A stretch of 64,000 nt of DNA from RPQJ01 sp963698735 (GCA_963698735.1 CAVOSA010000037.1:1-64000), one strand, 5' to 3'; positions 42,001-52,263 are shown, counted from the stretch's first letter. The notes: generated by a model from the letters alone, not told the origin. Translations and numbers: made by a program.

Positions 42001-44676
42001 AGAAACAGCGTGGTGGGTCGATCCGCCGGCTTCTCACCAGGGAGACGCACCGATTTCCCTTGCGGAAGACGGGTGACCTTCGCGTTGACGGGCTTCACGT
42101 CCGCGAGGTGACCGGCGAGCTTGAGCCGCTGCGCCTCACCACCGGAGAGTGTCGGCACCGGCTGGCCGAGCCGCAGGTAGTCGAGGCCAACGGACACCAG
42201 CGGTTCGAGACGGGCCAGCACGTCGCGGTCCTCGGCAAAGAAGGCCACGGCCTCCGAGACGGTCATCTCGAGCACGTCCGCGATGCTGAGCGGCGACCCG
42301 CCCTCGCGGGCAATTTTCACCTCGAGGATCTCGGGCCGGAAGCGCTTGCCGTCGCAATCGGGGCAGCGCAGGTACACGTCGGAGAGGAACTGCATCTCGA
42401 CGTGCTCGAAGCCATTGCCGCCGCACGTGGGGCAGCGTCCGTTGCCCGAGTTGAAGCTGAACGTGCCGATGGTGTAGCCGCGCTCCAGCGCCACCGGGTC
42501 GCGGGCGAAACGCTTGCGGATCGCGTCGAACGCCCCGACGTAGCTCGCCGGATTGGAACGCGTCGTGCGGCCGATCTGCGTCTGGTCCACCATCACGACG
42601 TCCTCGACCAGTTCGGCGCCCTCGAGCGCGCGATGTGCGCCCGGCGCTTCCGTCGCCTTGCCGTGTGCGCGGCGCAGGGCGGCGTAGAGCACGTCCTGCA
42701 CGAGCGTGGACTTGCCCGATCCGGAGACGCCGGTGACGCAGACGAGTCGATGCAGTGGAATGTCGACGTCGACGTGCTTGAGGTTGTGCTCCGTCGCGCC
42801 CAGCACGCGAATCGCCGGCGCTCCCGGCTCGGGCGCACCCCGGCGGCCCGCGGCAGTCACTGCGTCGAGGCGACCGGCCAGGTACCTGGCCGTGAGCGTG
42901 TCGGAACGTGCTGCCAGTTCAGCCGGCGATCCTTCGAACACGATGCGGCCGCCGTGCTCGCCCGGCCCCGGCCCCATGTCGACGATCCGGTCGGCGGTGA
43001 GCATGATCTGCGGATCGTGCTCGACCACCAGCAGCGAGTTGCCATTGTCGCGCAGCCGATGCATCACCTCGATCACGCGCTTCATGTCGCGCGGATGCAG
43101 GCCGATCGACGGCTCGTCGAGCACGAACAGCGTGTTGACGAGCGACGTGCCGAGCGCAGTGGTCAGGCTGATGCGCTGGACCTCGCCGCCCGACAGCGTG
43201 CGCGACTGCCGGTCGAGAGTGAGGTAGCCCAGCCCGACGCGCACGAGGAAGCCGAGACGCGCGCGGACCTCACCGAGCAACTGGTCGGAGGCCTCATCGA
43301 GCGGCGCCGGCAACTCAATGCGCTCGAAGAACGCGAGGCACTGGTCCAACGGCAGCAGCATGACTTCGTGGATGTTGAGACCCGGCCCTGCCATGTCCCG
43401 CGCGGAAAGCCGCCACAACAGGGCCTCCTGCTTGAGTCGCGCGCCGTGGCAGGCGGGGCAAGGCGTGTAGCTGCGGTACTTCGCCAGCAGCACGCGCACG
43501 TGCATCTTGTAGCTCTTGGTCTCGAGCCACTGGAAGAACCGCCGTACGCCGTACCAGACTTTCTTTTCCCAGCGGCCCTCGCCTTCGAGCACCCACTGCT
43601 GCTGCTCGCCGGTGAGGTCGCGCCACGGCGTGTCGACCGGGATGCCGCGCTTCTTTGCGAAACGCAGCAGGTCGTCCTGGCACTCGCGGTTCGATTCCGT
43701 CTGCCAGGGCTTGATCGCGCCGCCGCGCAGCGTCTTGCCCGCATCGGGGATCACGAGGCCGAAGTCGATGCCGATGACTCGACCGAAGCCGCGGCAGGTC
43801 TCGCAGGCGCCGAGTGGCGAATTGAACGAAAACAGGCTCGGCGCCGGGTCACGGTAGTGGATGTCGCAGTCGGCGCAGTGCAGGTCGGTGGAGAACCGCC
43901 AGGCGGTTTCGGAACCCTCACCCCCACCCTCTCCCGCTCCGGCTCCCTCTCCCGCTGCAGCGGGAGAGGGTGGGGGTGAGGGCCACAGCGCGCGCACGTT
44001 CACGCGTCCGCGGCCGACGCGCAGCGCCGCCTCGAGCGCGTCGATGACGCGGCCACGCTCGACCGCGCCGAGCCGGAAGCGATCCTGTATCACCTCGAGC
44101 CGGCCAGGCTCACGGGAATGGACGCGCGTGTAACCCTGCTGCTCGAGCAGCTTGAGGATCTCCGCCTCGGTGAAGTTCTCGGGCACGTTGACCGGGAAAG
44201 TAACGATCAGTCGCGGGTCGTCGAGCCCCGCCGTGCGCGCCACCAGGACGTTGTAGACCGAATCCGGTGTGTCGCGCCTGAACGGGACCGCCACAGCCCC
44301 GGCAATGCAGCTGACCGGCGCGCGCATACAGCAGCTTCAGGTGGTCGTTGAGCTCGGTCATCGTGCCCACGGTGGAGCGCGACGTCCGGACCGGGTTGGT
44401 CTGGTCGATCGCGATCGCCGGCGGGATGCCTTCGATGCGGTCCACCTGCGGCTTGTCCATCCGGTCGAGGAACTGCCTCGCGTACGGCGAGAACGTCTCG
44501 ACGTAGCGGCGCTGGCCCTCCGCATAGACCGTGTCGAAGACGAGCGATGACTTGCCGGAACCGGACACGCCCGTGACGACGACCAGCTGCCGCAGCGGAA
44601 TGTCGAGATCGAGGCCGCGCAGGTTGTTCTGCCGGGCGCCGCGAATGCGGATGCTGTCGTGTGGAGACTGGGACAT
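39075..44676 (-). pseudogene. uvrA: double-length UvrA, excinuclease ABC subunit A, with one frameshift
   Basis: Gene for a tandem UvrA of about 1,860 residues. It holds four Walker A sites of the GVSGSGKS type (near 44540, 42710, 41540 and 40010) and four TLSGGE signatures, twice the normal UvrA content, plus all zinc-binding CxxC pairs. The first unit spans about 44676-41650 and the second about 41650-39075. The first 188 residues (MSQSPHDSIRIRGARQNNL on) are in one frame up to about 44284; the rest, from RRDTPDSVYNVLVARTAGLDD, is in another. One extra base near 44278-44284 restores a normal protein if removed. A 68-bp REP-like palindrome at 43915-43982 adds roughly 22 residues in frame (WPSPPPSPAAAGEGAGAGEG). 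Whether the frameshift is real or an assembly error is unclear. Confidence 0.85.
43915..43982. repeat. REP-like palindrome inside uvrA
   Basis: Perfect 24-bp inverted repeat (43915-43938 with 43959-43982) around a 20-nt centre; the arms begin CCCTCACCC. It is translated in frame within uvrA as a Pro/Gly/Glu-rich stretch absent from normal UvrA. A related shorter unit lies in hutI at 55451-55488. Confidence 0.8.
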
Positions 44677-44781
44677 GGGGTCGGGGGCCCGGGGGAAAGT
44701 ACGGGCACACCAACGCTACCACGTTCCGCCTGGATCGCAGATACTGCACCCAGAACGAAACCGAAACGACCGGGGACCCGA

Positions 44782-45423
44782 ATGCGGTTCTTATCCGCCC
44801 TGATGCCGCGCGAGACGCGGTTTTTCGCGCTGTTCGATCGCCACGGCGTCCTGATCGTCGAGGGCGCCAACGCCGTCGTCGAGCTGGTCCAGCACTACGG
44901 CGACACCACCCGGCGCGCCGAGCTGATCCAGCGCATCGGCGACATCGAGCGCAGCGCCGACAAGATCACGCACGAAACCGTCTCGGTCCTGCACTCGACG
45001 TTCATCACGCCGTTCGACCGCAACGACATCCACCGCCTCATCTCCGGCATGGACGACATCCTCGACCTCATGCAGGACGCGGCCGAGTCGATGCACCTGT
45101 TCGACATCCAGACGCTGCCGCCGGCCTCGCTGCAACTGGCCGAGCTGCTGCAGGCCTGCTCTATCAGGGTCCAGGCGGGGGTCGCGCTGCTCAAGTCGAT
45201 GGACGACGCCGACAAGGCGCTGGCCCTGACCGAGGAAATCGACCGCCTCGAAAGCGATGCCGACAAGGTCTCGCGCGATGGCATCTCGCGCCTGTTCCGC
45301 GAGGAACAGGACGTACGGCAGCTGATCAAGCACAAGAACGTCTACGAGTATCTCGAGGAAGCCATCGACAAGTGCCAGGACGTGGCCAACGTCATCGAAT
45401 CGGTGATCGTGGAAAACGTCTGA
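44782..45423 (+). CDS. DUF47/TIGR00153 PhoU-like protein
   Basis: Helical protein of 213 residues, start MRFLSALMPRETRFFALFDRH. It is similar to the DUF47 family, related to PhoU: DTTRRAELIQRIGDIERSAD, HSTFITPFDRNDIHRLIS, MDDILDLMQDAAESM and YLEEAIDKCQDVANVIE. These proteins accompany PiT phosphate transporters and are thought to regulate them. It overlaps the PiT gene by one base (TGATG), so translation is coupled. Confidence 0.9.
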   Translation: MRFLSALMPRETRFFALFDRHGVLIVEGANAVVELVQHYGDTTRRAELIQRIGDIERSADKITHETVSVLHSTFITPFDRNDIHRLISGMDDILDLMQDAAESMHLFDIQTLPPASLQLAELLQACSIRVQAGVALLKSMDDADKALALTEEIDRLESDADKVSRDGISRLFREEQDVRQLIKHKNVYEYLEEAIDKCQDVANVIESVIVENV

Positions 45424-46436
45424 TGGCGGCCGAGCTCACCGTCCCGATGGCGACGCTGGTGCTGCTGGTCGCCCTGGCGCTCGCGTTCGACTTCATGAAC
45501 GGCTTCCACGACGCCGCCAACTCGATCGCGACGGTGGTTTCCACGGGCGTGCTGCGCCCGCATTACGCGGTCGCGTGGGCTGCCTTCTTCAACTTCGTGG
45601 CGATCTTCATCTTCCACCTCAAGGTTGCAGCCACGGTCGGCAAAGGCATCGTCGATCCCGTCGCCATCGACCACTACGTGATCTTCGGCGCGCTGATCGG
45701 CGCGATCATCTGGAACCTGATCACCTGGTACTACGGCATCCCGTCGAGTTCGTCGCACGCGCTCATCGGCGGCATGATCGGCGCGACCATCGCCAAGGCC
45801 GGCGTGGACCCGCTGGTCATGAAGGGCATCCTGAGGACGGTCACCTTCATCTTCGTCTCACCGCTGCTCGGCATGCTGCTCGGCGGACTGATCATGATCG
45901 CCGTCTCCTGGATCTGCCTGCGCTCTGCGCCGCGCCGCGTGGATCGCTGGTTCCGCCGCCTGCAGCTCGTCTCCTCCGCTGCCTACAGCATCGGCCACGG
46001 CAGCAACGACGCGCAGAAGACCATGGGCATCATCTGGCTGCTGCTGATTGCGGCGGGCGTCACCGCCACTGATGCGAAGATGCCGCCAAGCTGGGTCATC
46101 GTGAGCTGCTACGTCGCCATCTCGCTCGGCACGATGTTCGGCGGCTGGCGCATCGTGAAAACCATGGGACAGAAGATCACCAAGCTGCGTCCCGTCGGCG
46201 GCTTCGCGGCCGAGACCGGCGGCGCGATCACGCTGTTCATGGCGTCGAGCCTGGGGATTCCGGTGTCGACCACGCACACCATCACGGGAGCCATCGTCGG
46301 CGTGGGTTCCGCGCATCGCACGCGGGCCGTGCGCTGGGGCCTGGCCGGCAACATCGTGATCGCCTGGATCGTCACCATGCCTGCCGCCGCCATCATGGCT
46401 GCGCTGGCTTATTACCTCGGCCAGTTCGTCCTCTGA
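45423..46436 (+). CDS. inorganic phosphate transporter, PiT family
   Basis: Integral membrane protein of 337 residues with about ten hydrophobic segments. The two inverted signature repeats are GFHDAANSIATVVSTGVL near residue 27 and GHGSNDAQKTMGIIW near 194. SSSHALIGGMIGA and SLGIPVSTTHTITGAIVG are further family blocks. It imports phosphate as a neutral metal-phosphate complex with protons. Coupled to the DUF47 gene upstream. Confidence 0.92.
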   Translation: MAAELTVPMATLVLLVALALAFDFMNGFHDAANSIATVVSTGVLRPHYAVAWAAFFNFVAIFIFHLKVAATVGKGIVDPVAIDHYVIFGALIGAIIWNLITWYYGIPSSSSHALIGGMIGATIAKAGVDPLVMKGILRTVTFIFVSPLLGMLLGGLIMIAVSWICLRSAPRRVDRWFRRLQLVSSAAYSIGHGSNDAQKTMGIIWLLLIAAGVTATDAKMPPSWVIVSCYVAISLGTMFGGWRIVKTMGQKITKLRPVGGFAAETGGAITLFMASSLGIPVSTTHTITGAIVGVGSAHRTRAVRWGLAGNIVIAWIVTMPAAAIMAALAYYLGQFVL

Positions 46437-46447
46437 CGCACCCGGAC

Positions 46448-48493
46448 ATGCCAGGGCCGTATCCGCACCTGCTCGAACCGCTCGACCTCGGTTACGTCAA
46501 GCTGCGCAATCGCGTCCTCATGGGCTCGATGCACACGGGGCTCGAGGACGATCCGAAGAAGTTCCCGCGACTCGAAGCGTACTTCGCCGAGCGGGCGCGC
46601 GGCGGCGTCGGGCTGATCGTCACGGGCGGGTTTGCACCGAACATCGAGGGCTGGGCGTCGCCGTTCTCCGGCCGGCTCACCACCAGCGCGGCCGCGTCGA
46701 AGCACAAGCCGATCACCGCGGCGGTGCACGCGGAGGGCGGCCACATCGCGCTGCAGATCCTGCACACCGGGCGCTACGGCTATCACCCGCTGGCGGTGGC
46801 GCCGTCGCGGCTCAAGTCGCCGATTTCGCCTTTCACGCCGCGCGCATTGAGCGAGCGCGGCATCGAGCGCCAGATCCGCGCGTTCGTCCGCTGCGCCGTG
46901 CTGGCGCGCGAAGCCGGCTACGACGGCGTCGAGATCATGGGTTCCGAGGGTTACTTCATCAACCAGTTCGTGGCCGCGCACACGAACCGGCGCACGGACG
47001 ACTGGGGCGGCAGTTTCGCAAACAGGATGCGCCTCCCGGTGGAAATCGTCCGACGGACCCGCGCGGCCGTTGGACCCGACTTCATCCTGGTCTACCGGCT
47101 GTCAATGCTCGACCTGGTGCCGGACGGCAGCGACTGGACCGAGGTCGTGCAGCTGGCGCAGGCGATCGAACGCGCGGGCGCGACGATCATCAACACGGGC
47201 ATCGGCTGGCACGAGGCCCGCGTGCCGACGATCGCCACCTCGGTGCCGCGCGCCGCATTCGCGTGGGTCACGCGCAAACTCAAGGGACACGTCGGCATTC
47301 CGCTCTGCGCGACCAATCGCATCAACGCACCCGACGTCGGCGAACGGATCATTGCTGCGGGCGATGCCGACATGGTGTCGATGGCGCGCCCGCTGCTGGC
47401 CGATCCCGAGTTCGTGAACAAGGCAGCGTCGGGCCGCGCGGACGAGATCAACACCTGCATCGCCTGCAACCAGGCCTGCCTCGATCACGTCTTCCAGCGC
47501 AAGATCGCCTCGTGCCTCGTGAATCCACGGGCGGGACACGAGACGGAGTTGCGTTACGAACCGGTCCACGCGCAGAAGCGGATTGCCGTCGTCGGTGCTG
47601 GCCCGGCCGGGCTGTCGTGCGCGACGGTGCTGGCCGAGCGTGGGCACCGGGTGGACCTGTTCGATTCGGCCGGCGAGATCGGCGGCCAGTTCAACCTCGC
47701 AAAGCGCGTCCCGGGCAAGGAAGAATTCGCGGAAACGTTGCGCTACTTCCATCGCCGCCTCGACGTGACCGGCGTGGACGTGCGTCTCGGCGTCCGGGCC
47801 GACCTTGCCCTCCTGCGTGACGGCGGCTACGACGAGGTCGTGCTGGCCACGGGCGTCACTCCCCGCAATCCCGACATCCCGGGCGCCGACGAGCATCGCG
47901 CGAGCGGTCGCGTGCTCGGCTATGCAGACGTGCTGCTCGGGCGCCGGGCCTGCGGGCCGAACGTGGCGATCATCGGCGCGGGAGGCATTGGTTTCGACGT
48001 CGCCGAGTTCCTGGTCACGGGCACGCATTCAACGACGCTCGACCTCGCTGCCTGGCAGCGCGAATGGGGCGTGACGGATCCGGAGATCGCGCGCAGCGGG
48101 CTCGCGGCGCCCGTCATCGAACCACCCGCACGACACGTGTACCTGCTGCAACGCAAGCCCGCGCCGCTCGGCAAGGGGCTCGGCAAGACCACCGGCTGGA
48201 TCCACCGCGCCGCGCTGCGCATGAAGCGCGTGGAAATGCTGGGCGGCGTGAACTACGAGCGCATCGACGACCGCGGACTGCACGTGAGCTACGGCGAAGC
48301 ACGCACGAAACCCACGCTGCTGGAAGTGGACAACGTCGTGCTGTGCGCGGGCCAGGAGCCACTCTGCGACCTGTACGAGCCGCTGCGCGCGGCCGGTACC
48401 AGCGTGCACAAGATCGGCGGCGCCGACGTCGCCGCGGAACTCGACGCGAAACGCGCAATCGACCAGGGCTCACGGCTCGCCGCAAGACTCTGA
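46448..48493 (+). CDS. fadH: NADPH-dependent 2,4-dienoyl-CoA reductase
   Basis: Flavin/iron-sulfur enzyme of 681 residues that removes conjugated double bonds from unsaturated fatty acyl-CoA in beta-oxidation. An N-terminal old-yellow-enzyme-like FMN barrel (RNRVLMGSMHTGLE, NQFVAAHTNRRTDDWGGSFANR) is followed by the 4Fe-4S loop CIACNQACLDHVFQ and the FAD motif IAVVGAGPAGLSCATVLAER. Length and order match FadH. It starts 11 bp after the PiT stop. Confidence 0.92.
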   Translation: MPGPYPHLLEPLDLGYVKLRNRVLMGSMHTGLEDDPKKFPRLEAYFAERARGGVGLIVTGGFAPNIEGWASPFSGRLTTSAAASKHKPITAAVHAEGGHIALQILHTGRYGYHPLAVAPSRLKSPISPFTPRALSERGIERQIRAFVRCAVLAREAGYDGVEIMGSEGYFINQFVAAHTNRRTDDWGGSFANRMRLPVEIVRRTRAAVGPDFILVYRLSMLDLVPDGSDWTEVVQLAQAIERAGATIINTGIGWHEARVPTIATSVPRAAFAWVTRKLKGHVGIPLCATNRINAPDVGERIIAAGDADMVSMARPLLADPEFVNKAASGRADEINTCIACNQACLDHVFQRKIASCLVNPRAGHETELRYEPVHAQKRIAVVGAGPAGLSCATVLAERGHRVDLFDSAGEIGGQFNLAKRVPGKEEFAETLRYFHRRLDVTGVDVRLGVRADLALLRDGGYDEVVLATGVTPRNPDIPGADEHRASGRVLGYADVLLGRRACGPNVAIIGAGGIGFDVAEFLVTGTHSTTLDLAAWQREWGVTDPEIARSGLAAPVIEPPARHVYLLQRKPAPLGKGLGKTTGWIHRAALRMKRVEMLGGVNYERIDDRGLHVSYGEARTKPTLLEVDNVVLCAGQEPLCDLYEPLRAAGTSVHKIGGADVAAELDAKRAIDQGSRLAARL

Positions 48494-48550
48494 TCCGGAC
48501 CGCGGACACGCACCTGTCTTCACGATCAGGTGGGCATCCGCCGTTGCCGG

Positions 48551-49318
48551 TTACTCGAGCGGGAACGGCACGCGTGCCGTGCCGTTGGCGTGCTCCTCGG
48601 CACGCTTCGCGGCCAGGATGGCCTTCAGCAACTGCGCGTGGTTGTGCTCGTCCTGCCCGGCCACGAGGTAGCGGTCCGCGAGGTTCAGCACCTTCTCCAG
48701 GTGCGCGCACCGTTGTTCGAGGTAAAGCAGCGTCTTGCCGAGATACTTCGGGTCGCGCGCTTCGATGTGCAACTGTTCCGCCGCCTGCATGGCCAGGGCG
48801 GACTCCTCCGCGCCCGGCTTGCGGTGGTACTGGCGCGCCGCGGGTTCTTCGTCCCCGGGCGGCTCTGCACTGCCACGCGCCTCCGGGACGGAGCCCCGGC
48901 GCGGCGGCCCATGCAGCAGCGAGCGGATGATGTCGGTCGTCGAGACGATGCCGATCACGCGTTCATCGTCGTCGACGACGGGCATCGCATGCACGCCGGA
49001 CTCGATGATGAGCCCGGCCACCTCGTCGAGCGGGGTGCCGGGCCCGCGGCAGGTGACCGGTGCCCGCATGATCTGCTCGATGCTGAATTTTCCGTCCAGG
49101 AACGCCGCGCGATCGACGACACCCTTCGGCGCGAAGTACTCGAGCTTGATCAGGTCGGCCGAACTCAGCATGCCGACCAGCCGTCCGTTGCGGACGACCG
49201 GCAGGTGGTGGATCGGATACTGCAGGAAACAGTCGAGCGCTTCACTGACGGGACGATCGGCTTCGATCACGACCACCGCCTCGGTCATGATTCGCGCCAC
49301 CGGTTCTTCGGGTCTCAT
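48551..49318 (-). CDS. CBS-pair protein with C-terminal helical domain
   Basis: Protein of 255 residues. Two CBS domains (about 8-60, PVSEALDCFLQYPIHHLPVV, and about 80-135, LDEVAGLIIESGVHAMPVVD) form an adenine-nucleotide-sensing module. A charged linker is followed by a helical end (KYLGKTLLYLEQRCAHLEKVLNL). It is probably a stand-alone regulatory or ligand-sensing protein. The ATG at 49318 begins MRPEEPVARIMTE, the usual CBS entry. Partner unknown. Confidence 0.85.
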   Translation of the reverse strand: MRPEEPVARIMTEAVVVIEADRPVSEALDCFLQYPIHHLPVVRNGRLVGMLSSADLIKLEYFAPKGVVDRAAFLDGKFSIEQIMRAPVTCRGPGTPLDEVAGLIIESGVHAMPVVDDDERVIGIVSTTDIIRSLLHGPPRRGSVPEARGSAEPPGDEEPAARQYHRKPGAEESALAMQAAEQLHIEARDPKYLGKTLLYLEQRCAHLEKVLNLADRYLVAGQDEHNHAQLLKAILAAKRAEEHANGTARVPFPLE

Positions 49319-49435
49319 GGGCCGCGTGTCCTTCTTTTTTTGCAAGGATAGCGCGGAATGAGGGGCGTCTCCGGTACTGCAGCACACTCGAGCAACAACG
49401 CTGCGTGAGCCACTTAGCTGGCTGTGTATTTCCGC

Positions 49436-50335
49436 CTATGACAGCCTGCGCATGACGCGCCGTGCGTAAGGATGCGTCAGGCGCGCATGGGCTTTCGGCG
49501 CGATTCCGGAACGATCCAGCAGCATCTCCACCTTGTCACGGAAGCTGCGACTCAGCTTGATCTCCTGCCCGGACTGCAGCTTGAGGAAGCACTCGCCGTT
49601 CAGGTGCGGACGCAGCGAGCGCACGCGCGCGAGATTCACGATGGTGGAGCGGTGGACGCGCTGGAATACCAGCGGGTCGAGCATGTCCTCGAGTTCCTTC
49701 ATGGTCGCGCGCAGCACGTGCGTCTGTCCGTCCGCGTGCAGGCACATGTAGTCGCCCGCGGCGTCGATCCAGTCGATGGTCGACACGTCGAGGCGCAGTG
49801 TCTCGCGGCCCGAGCGGATCGGCAGCATCGTGGCGTACTTGCGCGCGCCGGCAGCGGCCGCCGCGATACCCGCGCCCGCGTCATGCGCAGCCTCCGCCGA
49901 GATCTCGCCGTTGCCTTTCACTTCGGCGAGCAGCGCCATGAGCTGCTCGCGCTGGGCCACGGCCTGCTTCTGCTGCCACTGGGCGCGGACACGATCGAGC
50001 GCGGCCGCGAGGCGTGCGTCGTCCACGGGCTTCAGCAGGTAGTCGAGGGCGTGCGCTTCAAAGGCATTGATGGCGTAGCGGTCGAAGGCCGTGACGAACA
50101 CCACCATCGGCATGCTTTCCTGCGGCACCTGCGCCACGACGTCGAGGCCCGACAGCCCCGGCATCTGGATGTCGAGGAACATCAGGTCCGGCGCCTCCTC
50201 GTTGATGGCAGCGATCGCCTCGCGGCCGTTGGCGCACTGGCGCACGATCGTGATGTCGGCAGCGTCCTTGAGCCGCAGTTCGAGCCCGCGTCGCGCGAGG
50301 GGCTCGTCGTCGACGAGAATGGTGCGGATGGTCAT
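49436..50335 (-). CDS. LytTR-family response regulator
   Basis: Protein of 299 residues. The receiver domain (about 1-120) shows TILVDDEPLARRGLELRL with acidic pair, LMFLDIQMPGLSGLDVVA with the phospho-accepting Asp near 54, and LLKPV. After an Ala/Gly linker comes a LytTR DNA-binding domain (about 180-285): IDWIDAAGDYMCLHADGQ, RVHRSTIVNLARVRSL and KLSRSFRDKV. The start overlaps the stop of the sensor kinase gene by 4 bp (ATGA). AlgR/LytR-type regulators bind paired direct repeats at envelope or virulence genes. Confidence 0.93.
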   Translation of the reverse strand: MTIRTILVDDEPLARRGLELRLKDAADITIVRQCANGREAIAAINEEAPDLMFLDIQMPGLSGLDVVAQVPQESMPMVVFVTAFDRYAINAFEAHALDYLLKPVDDARLAAALDRVRAQWQQKQAVAQREQLMALLAEVKGNGEISAEAAHDAGAGIAAAAAGARKYATMLPIRSGRETLRLDVSTIDWIDAAGDYMCLHADGQTHVLRATMKELEDMLDPLVFQRVHRSTIVNLARVRSLRPHLNGECFLKLQSGQEIKLSRSFRDKVEMLLDRSGIAPKAHARLTHPYARRVMRRLS

Positions 50336-51405
50336 GTCGGTTGCGTCGCCCGTTCGAATGGCATGGTGATTTCGATGCGCAGTCCCGGCCGCGAGAAGCG
50401 GACGGCAAGCTTCTGCTGGTCGCCGTACAGCACGGCGAGGCGCTCGCGCGTGTTGCGGAACCCGACGCCGCGGCCCGCCCCGAGTTCGACGCCGACCGGC
50501 AGTCCCGGGCCGTCGTCGGCCACGGCGAGCCGCAGGCGGCCGTCCTCCTCGCGCGCCTCGATGCGGACCCGCCCGCCCTCTTCGCGCGGTGCGACGGCAT
50601 ACTTCAGCGAGTTTTCGACCAGCGGCTGCAGCACGAGCGACGGGACCAGCGCCTGCGTGACGCCTGCATCGATGTCGAACTCGAGCCGCAGGCGGTCGCC
50701 GAACCGCAACTGCTCGATGCCGAGGTAGAGGTTGAGCGCGTCGAGTTCCTGCCGCAAGGTGACCTTTTTCATCGGGTCCTGGTCGAGCGTGTAGCGCAGG
50801 AAATCCGACAGCCGGCCCACCGCCTGGTTGGCGACCTTGCCCTGGTTGTCGAGAATCAGCGTCGAGATCGCATTGAGCGTGTTGAACAGGAAATGCGGGT
50901 TCAGCTGGTAGCGCAGCATCTTCACCTGTGCTTCCTGGGCGAGGGCTGACGCGCGCAGCATCGATTCGCGCTGTTCCTGCAGCGTTTCGTAGTACTTGAT
51001 GCCGAAGTACAGGCCCGACCAGCAGAGCAGCAGGTAGGTGGAACTGAGCGTGCCGACGAAGATGCCGTACCACGGCTCCCCGGCCATCGACCCGCTCTCG
51101 ACGAAATGCATGTACGACGAGTTGATGACCGCACGCCAGACCAGCGCGACCAGCCACGATGCGAGCAGCACGGCAGGCACAACCACCACGAACCTCTGGC
51201 CCCAGAGGCGCCGGTAGAGATAGCGCAGCGGCGCCGAGAGCAGGAAACCGCCTGCGGCTGCCGCCAGCACGACCTTGATGTAGGACGTCGGCTTCTCATA
51301 GAGCAACGCGCCCAGGTACTGGGTGATGAGGTACGCGCTCCAGCCGAGCGTGTGCAGCGCCCAGAACAGCAGGTTGCGATTGCGGCGGAGGTCGTCGAGA
51401 GTCAC
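50332..51405 (-). CDS. LytS/YehU-type sensor histidine kinase
   Basis: Protein of 357 residues with four N-terminal membrane helices (LFWALHTLGWSAYLITQYL, AAAGGFLLSAPLRYLYRRLW, VVVPAVLLASWLVALVWRAV and LSSTYLLLCWSGLYFGI). The His-kinase domain has the phospho-acceptor in YQLNPHFLFNTLNAIS, then LVLQPLVENSLKYAV and VADDGPGLPVGVE. This is the class that pairs with LytTR regulators. The signal sensed is unknown; the membrane part is short and without a periplasmic domain. Confidence 0.92.
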   Translation of the reverse strand: MTLDDLRRNRNLLFWALHTLGWSAYLITQYLGALLYEKPTSYIKVVLAAAAGGFLLSAPLRYLYRRLWGQRFVVVVPAVLLASWLVALVWRAVINSSYMHFVESGSMAGEPWYGIFVGTLSSTYLLLCWSGLYFGIKYYETLQEQRESMLRASALAQEAQVKMLRYQLNPHFLFNTLNAISTLILDNQGKVANQAVGRLSDFLRYTLDQDPMKKVTLRQELDALNLYLGIEQLRFGDRLRLEFDIDAGVTQALVPSLVLQPLVENSLKYAVAPREEGGRVRIEAREEDGRLRLAVADDGPGLPVGVELGAGRGVGFRNTRERLAVLYGDQQKLAVRFSRPGLRIEITMPFERATQPT

Positions 51406-51898
51406 CGCGGGAGCTTAGCGGGGCGGCCCCGGCACCGGAAACGGTTCGTCGCAGTCCACGCACAGTTCGTCCCAGCGTCACTGCGAGCCGCGCGGGGCGT
51501 GGGACTCGCGCGCCGTAGAGCGAGGTACAGCCGGCGCTTCGAGCCGGTACCGGCACTGCCCCAGTTGAGACGCAGGCTTCATGCGCATGCCTCCCGGGCC
51601 TCCATGGCCCGACGGCTTTACGCTAGCGGCGGCAATGGCGCACGCCGCGTCGAATTTGGGTGCGGTTCCGGCAGATTCGGCACGCAGGCAGAGTGCAGGA
51701 TGCACCGGCTGCTGTTGGCCTCGGTTTGCGCCCTGCGCCTGGTGACGGGCGGTGCGGCCGTGGCCGCAGGCCGGGGTGCAGCACTTACGAGAAGGCGGCC
51801 CTGGATCTCAGGGTGGGACGGTGGCGACTGCATGCGGCGCAGCGTGTCGCGCTACCGGAATGGCGTAGCCGCAAGTCGCCTGGCGGGCGCTTGACCGA
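51406..51898. other. 490-bp intergenic region, no gene found
   Basis: Between the sensor kinase start and a small minus-strand gene. Open frames here look like artefacts of high GC. It probably contains the kinase promoter. Confidence 0.4.
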
Positions 51899-52093
51899 CT
51901 ATTTGCAGGAGAGTGCCGCGACGTGCGTTGCTGCGCTGGGACGCTGAACCCGGGGGTGGCGACGCGAGCGGGCGGTATCCCAAGCTGAGCGCACGGCCCG
52001 CTCGACGCAGTCGAAAGCAAAGAGGACCGCCAGCGTGCCGGCCATGAGGTCGAGGCCAAGCAGTTGGGTGGTTTCCATCCAGGTCATTTCCAT
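51899..52093 (-). CDS. small membrane protein with strong Shine-Dalgarno
   Basis: Protein of 64 residues with one predicted membrane helix (LLGLDLMAGTLAVLFAFDCV, residues 10-29) and a basic C-terminal tail. AAGGAG lies at ideal distance before the ATG at 52093, better than most genes nearby. No family is recognised. An AT-rich upstream patch carries a near-palindrome that could be an operator. Confidence 0.55.
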   Translation of the reverse strand: MEMTWMETTQLLGLDLMAGTLAVLFAFDCVERAVRSAWDTARSRRHPRVQRPSAATHVAALSCK

Positions 52094-52263
52094 GATCGTC
52101 TCCTTCGTCGATGCCGGGCGTGCCGCCTGTGGGTCATCGGGCCGTGCAGTTGGCGGTTGACGGTCTCCGGCCACGGCGCGCCCTGGTATCAACTTTGGGA
52201 GATTCTAGACCTTTATTGCTGCGGTGCAGCAGACCTGCGTCACAGTCTGGCGCAAGCTATTGA

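Noticed and set aside
39981..43979. A 1,332-codon open frame on the plus strand, opposite uvrA
   Set aside because: It is the mirror of a highly conserved coding strand with strong GC third-position bias. Its predicted protein is Arg/His/Asp/Glu/Val-rich without any domain.
44270..44290. Programmed frameshifting as an explanation of the split uvrA
   Set aside because: There is no slippery heptamer or downstream stem at the shift point; a single inserted base explains the sequence better.
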